Shown: positions 27,190 to 38,063, numbered from the stretch's first letter. The stretch is DNA of 60,719 bases from Bacteroidia bacterium (GCA_030427935.1 JAUICI010000002.1:1-60719); one strand, 5' to 3'. Numbers and translations are program-made. The notes: a model not told the origin generated them from the sequence alone.

Positions 27190-28140
27190 CCCACTAATAT
27201 CATTTCCGCAGTCCACAATAGTGTGGCATTTATCGAAAATCATACGGTCTAGTTTGATTAAGGATGCTAGTGTTACCTGAGAATAGTTTTGGGAAGCATT
27301 TTTGAATCCTTTGGCTTGTGAGAACCACATTTTACTGATGAGTTCTTTTCCTCCTTTTTTGGGTTTAATCACATCAACTACCGCTTCCACATTTAAGGCT
27401 CCGGCATGGTATATATGCATGGTAAACAAGCGAAACCATAATTCGGACTCGTCTGCCTTTATCTTGTATTTTGCTAGAATTCTTTTGGCTTGCGGAATGC
27501 AAACTTCTTTAATCAATCTACTTGCGGCTTTAGCTGATTTAGCGAAGTCTTTTCTCTCATCTTTGTAGCGATTGATCACTAAACCATATCTTCTAGCTAC
27601 AGCCTTCATCAACTGAAAAGAACCATAGGCTCCAACATTCGATTTTCTTATTTTTCCTGGGGATTCGATCAACAGAATAGCTTGTGCATACCATGGATCA
27701 ACACCGTAACTGTGAAATAGCTCAATTCCCTTTGAAATACTTGGGATGGCATGTTCAAATTGATAGTAGTCATTTTTACCTTGTGTAACGAAAATTCTTT
27801 CTAAACTATCCAGACCTCTGGCTTTTCGAATCGAATCTCTAAAAGCATCTTTTCGTTTGTCAGTCCAGGTTTTGTATGATCCCATTTTATCGTAAAACAG
27901 GATTTCTCTTGTTCTAGGGAGATTAACAATCATTGAATCCGGTGGCAGTTCCATGACTTTAACCCAAAACTGCGGATTTAAAAGGGTGTCCCATCTTTCT
28001 GTAAAAATTTCTGAACTTCTGTAAAAGGTTCTGTAGGTCGTGTCCTTTTCAAAATAAACTTGATAATATTTTGAATCCTCTTGCCCATAGGAATTGCACA
28101 ATGGGATCAAAAAAATGAAAAAGATCAGAATTCTATTCAT
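27184..28140 (-). CDS. lytic transglycosylase-like (SLT domain) secreted protein
   Basis: A 318-residue protein with a signal peptide (MNRILIFFIFLIPLCNSYGQ). The C-terminal half is SLT-like: AILLIESPGK with candidate catalytic Glu159, GSFQLM (173-178) and YHAGALN (244-250), the usual ES, GLMQ and AYNAG positions with substitutions. The N-terminal ~120 residues contain no known domain. The family cleaves the glycan strand of peptidoglycan without water. The stop codon lies in a heptanucleotide repeat array, so the C-terminus (NDISGN) could vary between strains. Confidence 0.78.
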   Translation of the reverse strand: MNRILIFFIFLIPLCNSYGQEDSKYYQVYFEKDTTYRTFYRSSEIFTERWDTLLNPQFWVKVMELPPDSMIVNLPRTREILFYDKMGSYKTWTDKRKDAFRDSIRKARGLDSLERIFVTQGKNDYYQFEHAIPSISKGIELFHSYGVDPWYAQAILLIESPGKIRKSNVGAYGSFQLMKAVARRYGLVINRYKDERKDFAKSAKAASRLIKEVCIPQAKRILAKYKIKADESELWFRLFTMHIYHAGALNVEAVVDVIKPKKGGKELISKMWFSQAKGFKNASQNYSQVTLASLIKLDRMIFDKCHTIVDCGNDISGN

Positions 28141-28273
28141 AAACTACTGGTTTCAAAAATCACTACTTGTATAATCATAACGCCAACACACAGCGAATTG
28201 TTACACTTCCACTAAATATCTGGATTAATTTTCGGATTCTCTAAAATTTTGGCAGTATCTTTCCCCGAAACTT

Positions 28274-29788
28274 ATGAATAGAAGGTCGTTCATAAAACTA
28301 GGGAGCCTTGCCTCTGTTCCTCTGATTCTCCAAAGTTGTCATTCAAAAACTTCGGCAGGTGAACAGGATTTTGAGATAAAGGTGGAGTCGCTTCATACCA
28401 TTGGTCACAAATTGACTTCCGGCTTTGATTTTAGCAAATACCCCAAGAAACAGCTGAAAACAGAATTTCTGATTGTTGGCGGTGGTGTTGCAGGCTTTTC
28501 AGCGCTAACAAAACTAAAGGGAAGGGAAGCTATTCTGGTTGAAGCTTCAGATAAGCCCGGAGGAACATCTTCTTATGCCACTTATAAGGATATTATTTTC
28601 TCTCAAGGGGCACATTATGATATTGAATATCCCAACTATTATGGCGAAGAAGTTTTAATGCTTTTAGAGGAATTGAAAGTTGTTCAGTTTGATGACATTC
28701 TAAATAAATGGGAGTTTGTTGAGAAAGAATATATCATTCCAACTGAAAAAGAGTCTATCACTTATTTTAAAGATCAGATTGTAGAAGACCCGCTCAATAT
28801 TTCGGAAAGGGAAAAAGCTTTTGTGGATGTCATTCGGCCCTACTTAGGGAAATTACCCTTACCGACGAGATTAATATCGAAAGACTTACATCATTTAAAC
28901 TCCATAAACTTCAGAGACTTTCTAGCTTCTACAAAACTCAATGATGATTTGTTAGATCGATCTTTGGATTATCAATTTATAGATGATTATGGGGCTGGAA
29001 TGAATGAAGTGTCTGCATTGGCGGGCTTGCATTATTTTGCCTGTAGGCCTTATTTTTCAGAAAATCCGCTAACTTTTTCTCCTCCCGAAGGCAATTATTA
29101 TTTCATAAGAAAGATGCTGCAACACAATCATGAGAAAGAAGTTTTATTGAATTCTTTTGTTTTTCAGATTAAGAAGAATGATGACGAATATGTGACATCA
29201 GTGTGGAATGAAGAAGAACAACAGGTCTATGAAATTAAATCCAAAAAAATCATTTATTCAGGGAAGAAACATGCACTGAAGTTTATCTATCCCGACTTAA
29301 AATTTGAAAACGACATTGCATACGCTCCATGGTTGGTCATGAATTTTATTCTACCAAACATCGGATTCAAGTTTGGGGATAAACACTGGCAAAATGATGT
29401 CATTGGAGAGAAAGATTTCATGGGGTTTGTGGATTCGAGAGTTCAATTTGATGTGGATTCCAACTATCGAAATCTGACTGCCTACTATTGTTTCAAACCG
29501 GAAGAAAGAGCTTATTTGTTGGATGTGTTTAAGGATCCTTCAAACTTGGTTCAAAATGCAAAATCCATCATTGAGAAATATGTCAATATAAGACTGGATC
29601 CTATTCAAGAAGTTCGAATTAAGCTCATGGGACACGCCATGCCTATTCCAAAAAAGAACTACCTTTTGAAAGACATGAATGCGACCTCTTCTGATCCTGA
29701 TTTTTTATTCGCAGGAGTGGATAATCATCGTTTACCTTTATTGTTTGATGCGATGGATTCGGGCTTAAATTGTCTTACCGATTCATAG
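28274..29788 (+). CDS. FAD-dependent oxidoreductase with Tat/lipoprotein-type leader
   Basis: A 504-residue flavoprotein. The leader MNRRSFIKLGS has a twin-arginine motif and LILQSC gives a lipobox-like Cys22, suggesting export in folded form and lipid anchoring. The dinucleotide-binding GGGVAG (69-74) with a downstream acidic end (LVEASDKPGG) identifies an amine-oxidase/phytoene-desaturase-like FAD fold. Substrate unknown. Its 3' end overlaps the convergent TrmH-type gene by 14 bases, so the two messages share an antisense overlap. Confidence 0.8.
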   Translation: MNRRSFIKLGSLASVPLILQSCHSKTSAGEQDFEIKVESLHTIGHKLTSGFDFSKYPKKQLKTEFLIVGGGVAGFSALTKLKGREAILVEASDKPGGTSSYATYKDIIFSQGAHYDIEYPNYYGEEVLMLLEELKVVQFDDILNKWEFVEKEYIIPTEKESITYFKDQIVEDPLNISEREKAFVDVIRPYLGKLPLPTRLISKDLHHLNSINFRDFLASTKLNDDLLDRSLDYQFIDDYGAGMNEVSALAGLHYFACRPYFSENPLTFSPPEGNYYFIRKMLQHNHEKEVLLNSFVFQIKKNDDEYVTSVWNEEEQQVYEIKSKKIIYSGKKHALKFIYPDLKFENDIAYAPWLVMNFILPNIGFKFGDKHWQNDVIGEKDFMGFVDSRVQFDVDSNYRNLTAYYCFKPEERAYLLDVFKDPSNLVQNAKSIIEKYVNIRLDPIQEVRIKLMGHAMPIPKKNYLLKDMNATSSDPDFLFAGVDNHRLPLLFDAMDSGLNCLTDS

Positions 29789-30482
29789 CAAAAAGAACAA
29801 TTCCAGCAGCTACGGAAGCGTTTAAAGATTCTGCTTTTCCCTTTCCCGGAATGAATATCTTTCTTGTCAATAATTCAGCAGTATTCTCCTGGATGCCTTT
29901 AGATTCATTTCCAATAACCAAACAAACTTCATCCGGAAATTCGATTGTATGAATTGATTCTCCATCTAGTGTTGCACCATAAAGAGGAATGCTTTGTGAA
30001 GCCAATTCAGTTGCCGTAGTTTCCTCAAAATTCACTCTAAAAAAAGAACCCATTGTGGCTTGGATAACCTTTGGATTGTATAAGTCCACGCATTCAGAAC
30101 TTACATAGATTTTTTCAATACCAAACCAATCTGCCGAACGAATAATGGTTCCCATATTTCCTGGATCTTTAATGTCTTCAAGAAATAGTGATCTGTTAGA
30201 GTTTGTTAGGTTCAATGGACTCATTTTCAAAAGGACTAAAAATGGCGATGGATTTTTTAAAGCCGATATCCGACTCATTTCTTTTTCCGAAATCAGTTCC
30301 GAGTTTTTCTGATTTTCAGGTTGGTCCTCTGACTTAGTGTAATAGACGCTTTCAATCAAATCAGGACAATTCTTAAGAGCTTCCTCATATAACTTTCGAC
30401 CTTCAACAAAATATTTTTGTTCTTCCTTTCGGTACTTTTTTTGATGAAGCTTCTTTATGAATTTAATTTCTGCAGCGGTCAT
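29775..30482 (-). CDS. TrmH/SpoU-family RNA 2'-O-methyltransferase
   Basis: A 235-residue SPOUT enzyme with the three SpoU motifs: DPGNMGTIIRSADW (106-119), LVIGNESKGI (188-197) and the knot segment IPGKGKAESLNASVAAGI (211-228). An N-terminal substrate-binding part contains KKYRKEEQKYFVEGRK. The RNA target (tRNA or 23S rRNA) cannot be chosen from sequence alone. Divergent from tamL with 52 bases between starts, an arrangement I recall from other Bacteroidota. Confidence 0.9.
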   Translation of the reverse strand: MTAAEIKFIKKLHQKKYRKEEQKYFVEGRKLYEEALKNCPDLIESVYYTKSEDQPENQKNSELISEKEMSRISALKNPSPFLVLLKMSPLNLTNSNRSLFLEDIKDPGNMGTIIRSADWFGIEKIYVSSECVDLYNPKVIQATMGSFFRVNFEETTATELASQSIPLYGATLDGESIHTIEFPDEVCLVIGNESKGIQENTAELLTRKIFIPGKGKAESLNASVAAGIVLFAMNR

Positions 30483-30534
30483 ATTGACACTTAAAATTAT
30501 ATTTTTGTAAAATTACTAAAAGTATTGACTCCAT

Positions 30535-33225
30535 TTGGATTTGAGATTTTTCAAATATTCAGTTTTCCTGATTTTTATCGTGTTTTTAGCTTCCTGTAAG
30601 CAGACGAAATACGTTCCGAAAGGGAAATACTTGCTTACCGGAAACGAGCTTGTTATTCACGGCAATACCCATCTATCCGAAACTGAGATGAGCGACGTGA
30701 TCAAGCAGCAACCCAACTCAAGATTCATTTTCAAGTTCAAACTCGCGTTTTTCAATATGGTCGATTCTTCAAAAGTAGCGAGGAAAAGAGCCAAGAAAAA
30801 CGCCAAATTGCATAGGATCAATCTCAAACGATTAGACAAACAGGATAAGATTAACCGAAAGCGTCGAGCAAAAGCCTTGAAAAAAGGAAAAGAGTATTAC
30901 AAATACAAGCAAGTGACTTTGAAGGACACCGTCAACCCCAAGAAGATCTTTTCGGAGTGGATTAAATATACGCTTGGTGAGCCACCGGTCATTTTGGATT
31001 CCGCCTTAGCCCATAAAACCGATAAACAACTCAATTTATATCTTCAGAAAAAAGGTTATTTCAATGGCCGGATAACGGATACAATCATGTACGATTCCCT
31101 CAAACAAAAAGCCAAAGTGAGGTATGATGTTTACCCCGGAGATCCTTATGTGATTGATACGGTTTACGTTCATTCTGAATCTGCGAAAAATACCCAATGG
31201 GGACTTCGTGCATGGCTGGGAGGGAAGTCGACTAGCGATCATAAAACAACGAATTTAAAACCAGGTGAGTTATTGGATTCAGACGTTTTAAATAAAGAGC
31301 GTAATGCCATGACCAAATTCATGCGGGAACAAGGCTTTTTCGGATTTTATCCAGAGCATATTTATTACGAGATCGATACTTTTGAAACCTCTTTAACAGC
31401 AAGCATTGCCATTAAAGTGAAACCCAGATTGGTCAAAAATGAAGAGCACGTAGATTCCATCGATGCAAAAGACCATGTGGTTTATAGTATGCGGAATATT
31501 CACTTTCATTTGTATGAATCACCAAAATTGGGAGATGAATTAGTTGTAGATACGATTATTTATACAGTGAAAGAAAAGCGAAAAGATCCCTATGATGTCT
31601 ACTTTTATTATGAGAGAGAGAAAGATAAAAATGGAAATTATCTTCCTAAGCCAAAAAAGATAAAACCCTATATAAAACCCAAGATTATTGCTTATCAAAC
31701 TTTCTTAGAGCCCAGGAAATACTACAAATCCTACTACACGGAAAGGACCTACAGAAGATTGCAAGCACTTGGAGTTTTTCGATCCATCAACCTGCAATTG
31801 GATGAATATGGAAAGGATAGTTTGGATGCCAATTTCTACCTGTTGAAAGCAAAAAAACAATCTTTTCGAGTAGAGCCAAGAGGGACTTACTCCAACGGGT
31901 TTATTGGATTGACGGCGACCATGGGTTATACCAATAAAAACTTGTTCAAAGGTGCAGAAAAGTTCACCGTCAGTATCACAGGAGGTTTTGAATCTCAACC
32001 GACCATTCTTGTAGATGAAAACGGAGAGAAAAATGGTCAACTTTTTAATACCTGGGAAATTGGAGCAGCAGCTACTTTAGAGGTGCCCGGCTTACTTCCC
32101 ATTCCTTATCTGACTTTTGGAAAACGAACCTATCCAATAACCATTTATTCCTTAGCCTACAACCATCAGGATCGACCCGATTTTAAGCGAGACCTTTTTC
32201 AGATATCTTATTTATATAGATGGAGTCCTTCTGATCCAAGACAGGTATTTAATTCAGGATTTCCATTGATTAACAATATCAAGTATGTTCAGATCGAAAA
32301 AGATAGTTTGTTTCAGAAAAGACTTGAAGACTTGAACGATTTATTCCTGTTGTCTTCCTATAGTGATCAATTTATTTGGGAGGATTTTAGATTAGGATGG
32401 ACCTTCAATAATGCTCAACAAACAAGATCAAAAGTGATTACATATTACAATGTGAGTTTTGTAACTGCGGGATACTTTTTAGAGGGTGCCACTTTATTAG
32501 ATTCGAAGATTAAAGGGAAAGCTCAAGATTCGATTCCAACCGTATTCGGTGTTCCTTATTCGAAATTCTTGCGGATTGATAATGAGTTTCGACTGTACCA
32601 CAACTTCAAAAAAGGAATGTCCATGAACTATCGTTTTATGGGAGGTGTAGGATGGCCAGATCCAGGAGGTAATGTTCAGAAAGCATTGCCTTATGATTAT
32701 TCCTTCTATGCAGGAGGGGCTTCCGATAATAGGGGGTGGTTATCCCGAACACTTGGTCCCGGTTCGTATCAATATTATACGGATACTTCAAGAACCGAAA
32801 CCCAGATTGGCGATGTTCGACTCTTGCTAACAGCAGAGTTTCGATTTGATATCTTCAGTTTCTTTAAAGGTGCCTTATTTGCAGATGCGAGTAATGTTTG
32901 GACTTTTTATGACGATCCCAACCGACAAGGCGGTAAGTTTAGTGGTAATTTCTGGAAAGAGTTTGCCATCAATGTGGGGGCAGGAATCCGTCTGGATTTT
33001 GACTTTTTCCAAATTCGTTTGGATGTTGGTTTCCCAATTTATGATCCTTCATTACCTCCGGGAGAGCGCTGGGCAAGTAAACCCGGACCACAGTACATTC
33101 AGTCTATTGAAGATGCTTGGGCCCCCATCTATGGAGATGAGAGTTATGACGTGATTTTGAGAAACCAAAACATGCGTAAACCCTTCCAACCAAGATTCAA
33201 TTTAGGTATTGGATATCCCTTCTAA
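30535..33225 (+). CDS. tamL: outer-membrane assembly lipoprotein TamL (TamA/BamA superfamily)
   Basis: An 896-residue Omp85 protein. The leader ends at lipobox FLASC (Cys21), the feature that separates Bacteroidota TamL from TamA. POTRA-like segments follow, interrupted by an extremely basic stretch (80-125, 22 Lys/Arg in 46 residues) and a second lysine/proline-rich insert near 365-385. The C-terminal half is the 16-strand barrel (from about 440), with a final strand ending YPF, i.e. a terminal aromatic. The family helps insert or export outer-membrane proteins, normally with TamB, which is not in this window. The start is TTG; no better in-frame start precedes the leader. Confidence 0.85.
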   Translation: MDLRFFKYSVFLIFIVFLASCKQTKYVPKGKYLLTGNELVIHGNTHLSETEMSDVIKQQPNSRFIFKFKLAFFNMVDSSKVARKRAKKNAKLHRINLKRLDKQDKINRKRRAKALKKGKEYYKYKQVTLKDTVNPKKIFSEWIKYTLGEPPVILDSALAHKTDKQLNLYLQKKGYFNGRITDTIMYDSLKQKAKVRYDVYPGDPYVIDTVYVHSESAKNTQWGLRAWLGGKSTSDHKTTNLKPGELLDSDVLNKERNAMTKFMREQGFFGFYPEHIYYEIDTFETSLTASIAIKVKPRLVKNEEHVDSIDAKDHVVYSMRNIHFHLYESPKLGDELVVDTIIYTVKEKRKDPYDVYFYYEREKDKNGNYLPKPKKIKPYIKPKIIAYQTFLEPRKYYKSYYTERTYRRLQALGVFRSINLQLDEYGKDSLDANFYLLKAKKQSFRVEPRGTYSNGFIGLTATMGYTNKNLFKGAEKFTVSITGGFESQPTILVDENGEKNGQLFNTWEIGAAATLEVPGLLPIPYLTFGKRTYPITIYSLAYNHQDRPDFKRDLFQISYLYRWSPSDPRQVFNSGFPLINNIKYVQIEKDSLFQKRLEDLNDLFLLSSYSDQFIWEDFRLGWTFNNAQQTRSKVITYYNVSFVTAGYFLEGATLLDSKIKGKAQDSIPTVFGVPYSKFLRIDNEFRLYHNFKKGMSMNYRFMGGVGWPDPGGNVQKALPYDYSFYAGGASDNRGWLSRTLGPGSYQYYTDTSRTETQIGDVRLLLTAEFRFDIFSFFKGALFADASNVWTFYDDPNRQGGKFSGNFWKEFAINVGAGIRLDFDFFQIRLDVGFPIYDPSLPPGERWASKPGPQYIQSIEDAWAPIYGDESYDVILRNQNMRKPFQPRFNLGIGYPF

Positions 33226-33227
33226 TC

Positions 33228-33248
33228 AAAGGCTTAGAAAAAGCCTTT
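33228..33248 (+). terminator. hairpin after tamL
   Basis: AAAGGCTT-agaaa-AAGCCTTT is a perfect 8-bp stem 3 bases after the stop codon. It is not followed by a long T-run, so termination is likely but not certain. Confidence 0.55.
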
Positions 33249-33314
33249 ATTTACAAATGGAGTCTAAGCTTTTTTTCTTAGTTTTGCGGATTATTTATTA
33301 AAATATTCTCACGA

Positions 33315-34376
33315 ATGGCTAACAAGATTTACGACATTATCGGAAAAGAAGGTGAAGAGTTATTGAACCACAAATGTGAAACGATTTCTAAAGACATGAT
33401 CCACTTGCCAGGATCTGATTTTGTAGATAGATGTTTCGGTAATACGAATAGATCTCCTCAAGTTTTAAGAAGTCTTCAAGCACTTTATGGAACAGGAAGA
33501 TTGGCGAACACTGGATATGTTTCTATTTTACCAGTTGACCAAGGTATCGAGCACTCTGCTGGAGCGTCTTTTGCACCGAACCCGATTTATTTCGACCCAG
33601 AAAATATCGTAAAATTAGCTATTGAAGGAGGATGTAATGGAGTAGCTTCAACTTTTGGAGTTTTAGCTTCTTGTTCTAGAAAATATGCACACAAAATTCC
33701 TTTCATTGTAAAATTAAATCACAATGAATTCTTGTCTTATCCAAATACCTTTAATCAAATTGAATTTGGATCAGTTGATGAAGCTTGGAATATTGGTGCC
33801 ACTGCAGTAGGAGCAACAATCTATTTTGGTTCTCCTGAATCGGAAAGACAAATAATTGAAATTGCTCAGGCTTTTGAAAGAGCACATGAATTGGGAATGG
33901 CGACAATCCTTTGGTGCTATTTGAGAAATTCAGATTTCAAAAAAGATGGAGTAGATTATCATACAGCTACAGATATTACTGCTCAGGCAAACCATTTAGG
34001 AGTTACGATTCAAGCAGATATCATCAAGCAGAAGTTGCCAACTTTAAATGGAGGTTATAAAGCCATTAATTTTGGTAAAACTCATGACAAAGTTTACTCC
34101 GAATTGTCTTCTGATAATCCAATTGATCTTTGTAGATACCAAGTAGCAAACTGCTATATGGGAAGAAATGGATTGATCAATTCTGGAGGAGCATCAACTG
34201 GTTCGGGAACTTCAGACATGAAAGAAGCTTTATTGACTGCAGTAATCAATAAGAGAGCTGGTGGACATGGTTTGATTTCAGGAAGAAAAGCTTTCCAGAA
34301 AGACATGAAAGAAGGAGTTGAGTTATTGAACAATATTCAAGATGTTTATCTTGATGAATCCATATCGATTGCATAA
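33315..34376 (+). CDS. fbaB: class I fructose-bisphosphate aldolase (DhnA/FbaB type)
   Basis: A 353-residue class I aldolase of the bacterial/archaeal DhnA family, close to the length of E. coli FbaB. Typical segments are [13 protein letters not shown] (phosphate and substrate site), [28 protein letters not shown] and [12 protein letters not shown]; Schiff-base chemistry uses a conserved lysine, which I do not assign to a residue. It splits fructose-1,6-bisphosphate in glycolysis and runs in reverse in gluconeogenesis. A TAGTTTTG (33279-33286) matches the Bacteroidota -7 element, though no good TTG is spaced upstream. Confidence 0.93.
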   Translation: MANKIYDIIGKEGEELLNHKCETISKDMIHLPGSDFVDRCFGNTNRSPQVLRSLQALYGTGRLANTGYVSILPVDQGIEHSAGASFAPNPIYFDPENIVKLAIEGGCNGVASTFGVLASCSRKYAHKIPFIVKLNHNEFLSYPNTFNQIEFGSVDEAWNIGATAVGATIYFGSPESERQIIEIAQAFERAHELGMATILWCYLRNSDFKKDGVDYHTATDITAQANHLGVTIQADIIKQKLPTLNGGYKAINFGKTHDKVYSELSSDNPIDLCRYQVANCYMGRNGLINSGGASTGSGTSDMKEALLTAVINKRAGGHGLISGRKAFQKDMKEGVELLNNIQDVYLDESISIA

Positions 34377-34441
34377 AACTTTAAGATCAATTTAAACAGT
34401 TGTCATTGATAGCAGTTAATTGATAATTGATAATTGAAAGT

Positions 34442-35287
34442 ATGGCTTGGTTTAAAAGAAAAAAAGGAGGAGTTACAACTCCAACAAAAGAGAAGAAGGA
34501 AACGCCAGAAGGACTTTGGTATAAATGTCCGGATTGCAAGCATGTGATGACTTCAGAGGATCATACAGCAAATTTGAATGTATGTGAAAACTGTGGAAAG
34601 CATGATCGAATTGGAGCGGATGTCTATTTCAGACTTCTTTTTGATGACGGGAAATTCAAAAAATTCGATGAGAATTTGGTTTCTGCCGATCCATTGAATT
34701 TTGAGGATACGAAGAAATATACAGATCGATTGAAGCAGTCGTACCAAAAGACTGGTTTGACTGATGCCATTCAAAATGCACACGGAAAAATTAACGGTGA
34801 GAATTTGGTGATTTCTGCCATGGACTTCGCTTTTATTGGTGGTTCAATGGGTTCAGTTGTCGGTGAGAAGATCGCTAGAGGAGTTGATATGGCCATCAAA
34901 TTGAAATGTCCATTCATGATCATTTCTAAATCCGGTGGTGCACGAATGATGGAAGCTGGTATTTCTTTGATGCAGTTAGCAAAGACATCAGGAAAATTAG
35001 GAGTACTTGCTGAACATAAATTACCTTACATCTCTTTCTTAACAGATCCAACAACAGGTGGAGTTACCGCTTCTTACGCGATGCTTGGAGATATCAATAT
35101 CGCTGAGCCAGGAGCCTTGATTGGTTTTGCTGGACCAAGAGTTGTTAAAGAGACAATCGGTAAGGATCTTCCAGAAGGTTTCCAAACTTCCGAGTTTGTT
35201 TTGGAGCATGGTTTCTTGGATTTTATCGTTGAAAGAAAAGACCTAAAAGAGAAATTAAGTCAGGCAATTAAAATGTTTAAGAACTAG
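34442..35287 (+). CDS. accD: acetyl-CoA carboxylase carboxyltransferase subunit beta
   Basis: A 281-residue AccD. The N-terminal zinc ribbon has C29, C32, C48 and C51 (CPDC, CENC), followed by the crotonase-fold carboxyltransferase domain with [23 protein letters not shown] and [13 protein letters not shown]. With AccA it moves the carboxyl group from biotin to acetyl-CoA for fatty-acid synthesis; accA is not in the window. The frame is open from a TTG at 34427, but ATG 34442 gives the usual MAWF(K) start of the family, so it is chosen. Confidence 0.95.
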   Translation: MAWFKRKKGGVTTPTKEKKETPEGLWYKCPDCKHVMTSEDHTANLNVCENCGKHDRIGADVYFRLLFDDGKFKKFDENLVSADPLNFEDTKKYTDRLKQSYQKTGLTDAIQNAHGKINGENLVISAMDFAFIGGSMGSVVGEKIARGVDMAIKLKCPFMIISKSGGARMMEAGISLMQLAKTSGKLGVLAEHKLPYISFLTDPTTGGVTASYAMLGDINIAEPGALIGFAGPRVVKETIGKDLPEGFQTSEFVLEHGFLDFIVERKDLKEKLSQAIKMFKN

Positions 35288-35313
35288 GATTTTTTTATTC
35301 CTAATAATTGACA

Positions 35314-35321
35314 TATCTTTG
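35314..35321 (+). promoter_or_regulatory. candidate -7 element of the rpsO promoter
   Basis: TATCTTTG matches the TAnnTTTG -7 consensus of Bacteroidota, 67 bases before rpsO. A good TTG at the -33 position is not present, so confidence is moderate. Confidence 0.45.
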
Positions 35322-35387
35322 CCGACGAAATAGACAAAACCAAAGTGGTAGAGTCGAAGCATAACAATCATTAACATTAATATTGAA

Positions 35388-35657
35388 ATGTATTTAACTA
35401 AAGAGAAAAAAGAGGAGATCTTCGCAAAGCACGGTAGTGGTAAGACGGATACGGGATCTGCTGAAGGACAAATTGCTTTGTTTACGCACAGAATTGCGCA
35501 TTTAACTGAGCACTTGAAAAGAAACAAGAAAGATTACAATACTCAGAGAGCTGTTCAGCTTTTAGTTGGTAAAAGAAGATCTTTATTGGATTATTTGAAA
35601 CACAAAGATATCGCAAGATATAGAGCAATTGTTAAAGAATTAGGATTAAGAAGATAA
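35388..35657 (+). CDS. rpsO: 30S ribosomal protein S15
   Basis: An 89-residue S15, the standard length, with the conserved HGSGKTDTGSAEGQIALFTHRI segment early and the LVGKRRSLLDYLKHKDI rRNA-binding stretch. S15 is a primary binder of the 16S rRNA central domain. It precedes pnp, the usual rpsO-pnp order, with a hairpin between them. Confidence 0.97.
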   Translation: MYLTKEKKEEIFAKHGSGKTDTGSAEGQIALFTHRIAHLTEHLKRNKKDYNTQRAVQLLVGKRRSLLDYLKHKDIARYRAIVKELGLRR

Positions 35658-35696
35658 TCCAAGGTCTTTTAGACAATTATAAATTTATTAAGGGGG

Positions 35697-35730
35697 GGCA
35701 ATTGACGTTAAGTTGATTGCCTTTTCTTTT
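35697..35730 (+). terminator. rpsO-pnp intergenic hairpin with T-rich tract
   Basis: GGCAAT...ATTGCC encloses a 13-base loop and is followed by TTTTCTTTT; a run of seven G precedes it. It could attenuate read-through into pnp or mark an RNase processing site, as known for rpsO-pnp in other bacteria. Confidence 0.6.
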
Positions 35731-35755
35731 GTTAAAAATGAACATTTAAAGAAAA

Positions 35756-37906
35756 ATGAACTTAGGAATTACAAAAACAATTGACCTGGGTGACGGAAGA
35801 GAAATCTCCGTGGAAACAGGAAAATTAGCAAAACAAGCCGATGGTTCAGTTGTAGTTAGACAAGGAGATACTATGATCCTTGCAACAATTGTATCATCAA
35901 AAGAAGCCATGGAAGGTGTAGATTTTCTTCCATTGACAGTTGATTACAGAGAAAAATATGCAGCCGCTGGGAAATTTCCAGGAGGTTATTTGAAAAGAGA
36001 AGCAAGACCTACAGATCACGAGGTTTTGAATATGAGATTGGTTGATAGAGCATTGAGACCGTTATTCCCAGATGATTACCATGCTGGAACTCAGGTAATG
36101 CTACAATTGATGTCTTATGATGGAGTAAATACTCCAGATGCCTTATTAGGATTTGCAGCTTCATGTGCGATTTCGGTTTCAGATATTCCATTCAATGGAC
36201 CAATGTCTGAAGCTAGAGTGGGTCGAGTAAATGGTGAGATCATCATTAACCCAACGGCAGCGCAATTAGAAGAATCAGATTATGATATCATGATTGCAGG
36301 TACTGAGAAGGATGTAGTAATGCTAGAAGGAGAGATGAAAGAAATCTCTGAAGCAGAAATGATCGAAGCTTTCAAAGCGGGTCACGAAGCAATTAAAAAG
36401 CAGTGTGCATTCCAGATTGAATTAGCTGCTCAGATTCCTTCAGCGAATCCAAAAAGAGAATATTCTCACGAAACGCATGATGAAGACTTGAAAGCACGAA
36501 TCCATGATTTTGCTTACGATAAATGTAGAGAAGTTGCCAAACAAGGTTTAGCCTCAAAAGAAAAAAGAGGAGAGCTTTTCAAAGCAATCAAAGAAGAATT
36601 GGAAGCGACTTTCTCTGAAGAAGAATTGGAAGAAAAAGGTGGAATGATCTCACAGTACTTTGGTAAAACAAAGAAAGAAGCTGTAAGAAGAGTGATGCTT
36701 GATGATTCCATTAGATTGGATGGTAGAGCATTCGATGAGATCAGACCAATTTGGTGTGAGGTTGACTATTTACCAAGAACTCACGGTTCTGCTGTGTTTA
36801 CAAGAGGAGAAACTCAATCATTGACAACACTTACTTTAGGTGGTAAATTGAATGAGCAAACGATCGACGGAGTTACTTATGAAGGATCAGAAAAATTCTT
36901 ATTACACTATAACTTCCCTCCATTCTCTACTGGTGAAGAAAGACCAATTAGAGGGGTAAGTAGAAGAGAAGTTGGTCATGGTAACCTAGCTTTAAGAGCG
37001 TTGAAAGGAATGCTTCCAGAGGGTGAAGATAATCCCTATACAATCAGATTGGTGTCTGAGATCTTGGAATCAAATGGTTCTTCATCGATGGCAACAGTTT
37101 GTGCAGGTACATTAGCATTGATGGACGGTGGAATCAAAATGAAGAAGCCAGTTTCAGGAATCGCAATGGGACTTGTAACGGATGATCAAGGAAAATACAA
37201 AGTACTTTCAGATATCTTAGGAGATGAAGATCACTTAGGTGACATGGATTTCAAAGTAACAGGTACGAAAGATGGAATCACTGCTTGTCAGATGGATATT
37301 AAGATCGATGGTCTTTCATTCCAAGTATTGACTGAAGCTTTAGAGCAGGCAAAAGCTGGTAGATTACACATCTTAGATAAATTGGTTGAAACAATCGCTG
37401 AGCCAAGAGCAGAATTGAAACCACATTCTCCAAGAATTGTTGGATTCGACGTACCAGAAGATACAATTGGTGCAATCATTGGTCCTGGTGGAAAAATCAT
37501 TCAAGAAATTCAAAAGGAAACTGGAACTACAGTTACAATTGAAGAAGTATTGGTTAATGGTAAGCCATTTGGTAGAGTTCAAATTTTAGCTACTGAACAA
37601 GCTGGTTCGGATGCAGCTGAAAAGAGAATCAGAATGATTGCTTTCCCTCCAGTAGTTGAAGAAGGAGAAGAATACGAAGGACCGGTTAAATCTGTTCAGA
37701 AATACGGTGTCTTTGTAGAAATCCTTCCTGGTTCTGATGGACTGATTCACGTTTCTGAATTCGCTCATGAGAGAATCCAAAACATGGAAGATCATGCGAA
37801 AGAAGGAGATCTATTGAAGTTTAAAGTGGTAGGTAAAGATCCGAAAACGAAAAAATGGAAACTTTCAAGAAAGGTTCTTTTGCCAAAACCAGAAAAACAG
37901 AATTAA
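35756..37906 (+). CDS. pnp: polyribonucleotide nucleotidyltransferase (PNPase)
   Basis: A 716-residue PNPase that degrades RNA 3' to 5' with phosphate. Two RNase PH domains (about 10-230 and 320-545) flank an all-alpha region; the second carries the catalytic-side segments FTRGETQSL and [12 protein letters not shown] domain with GXXG loop GPGG (about residue 578) and an S1 domain ([17 protein letters not shown]) follow. Downstream of rpsO and closed by a strong terminator. In other bacteria PNPase regulates its own leader; the hairpin before it may serve that. Confidence 0.97.
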   Translation: MNLGITKTIDLGDGREISVETGKLAKQADGSVVVRQGDTMILATIVSSKEAMEGVDFLPLTVDYREKYAAAGKFPGGYLKREARPTDHEVLNMRLVDRALRPLFPDDYHAGTQVMLQLMSYDGVNTPDALLGFAASCAISVSDIPFNGPMSEARVGRVNGEIIINPTAAQLEESDYDIMIAGTEKDVVMLEGEMKEISEAEMIEAFKAGHEAIKKQCAFQIELAAQIPSANPKREYSHETHDEDLKARIHDFAYDKCREVAKQGLASKEKRGELFKAIKEELEATFSEEELEEKGGMISQYFGKTKKEAVRRVMLDDSIRLDGRAFDEIRPIWCEVDYLPRTHGSAVFTRGETQSLTTLTLGGKLNEQTIDGVTYEGSEKFLLHYNFPPFSTGEERPIRGVSRREVGHGNLALRALKGMLPEGEDNPYTIRLVSEILESNGSSSMATVCAGTLALMDGGIKMKKPVSGIAMGLVTDDQGKYKVLSDILGDEDHLGDMDFKVTGTKDGITACQMDIKIDGLSFQVLTEALEQAKAGRLHILDKLVETIAEPRAELKPHSPRIVGFDVPEDTIGAIIGPGGKIIQEIQKETGTTVTIEEVLVNGKPFGRVQILATEQAGSDAAEKRIRMIAFPPVVEEGEEYEGPVKSVQKYGVFVEILPGSDGLIHVSEFAHERIQNMEDHAKEGDLLKFKVVGKDPKTKKWKLSRKVLLPKPEKQN

Positions 37907-37930
37907 TAAGCTTTAAAAAGTTTAATCATA

Positions 37931-37962
37931 AAAAAAAAGCTCCGATTTCCGGAGCTTTTTTT
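37931..37962 (+). terminator. Rho-independent terminator of pnp
   Basis: A-rich tract, then GCTCCG-ATTTC-CGGAGC and a run of seven T. The A-run on the other side makes it able to act bidirectionally. Confidence 0.88.
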
Positions 37963-38063
37963 GTTTTGTACTTATCGATACTATAGACCATCTTATCGAT
38001 TAATTTCTTCAAATAATCTTGAAATATGCATATCTAAGAGACTCAGTTTCAATATAATTTTCT

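Noticed and set aside
29770-29952. Plus-strand frame at the convergent overlap of the oxidoreductase and TrmH-type gene
   Set aside because: It is antisense to the conserved SpoU motif region and has no features of its own.
34427-34441. Longer accD start at TTG 34427
   Set aside because: The extra residues (MIIES) come from an AT-rich ttgataattg repeat; ATG 34442 fits the family N-terminus.
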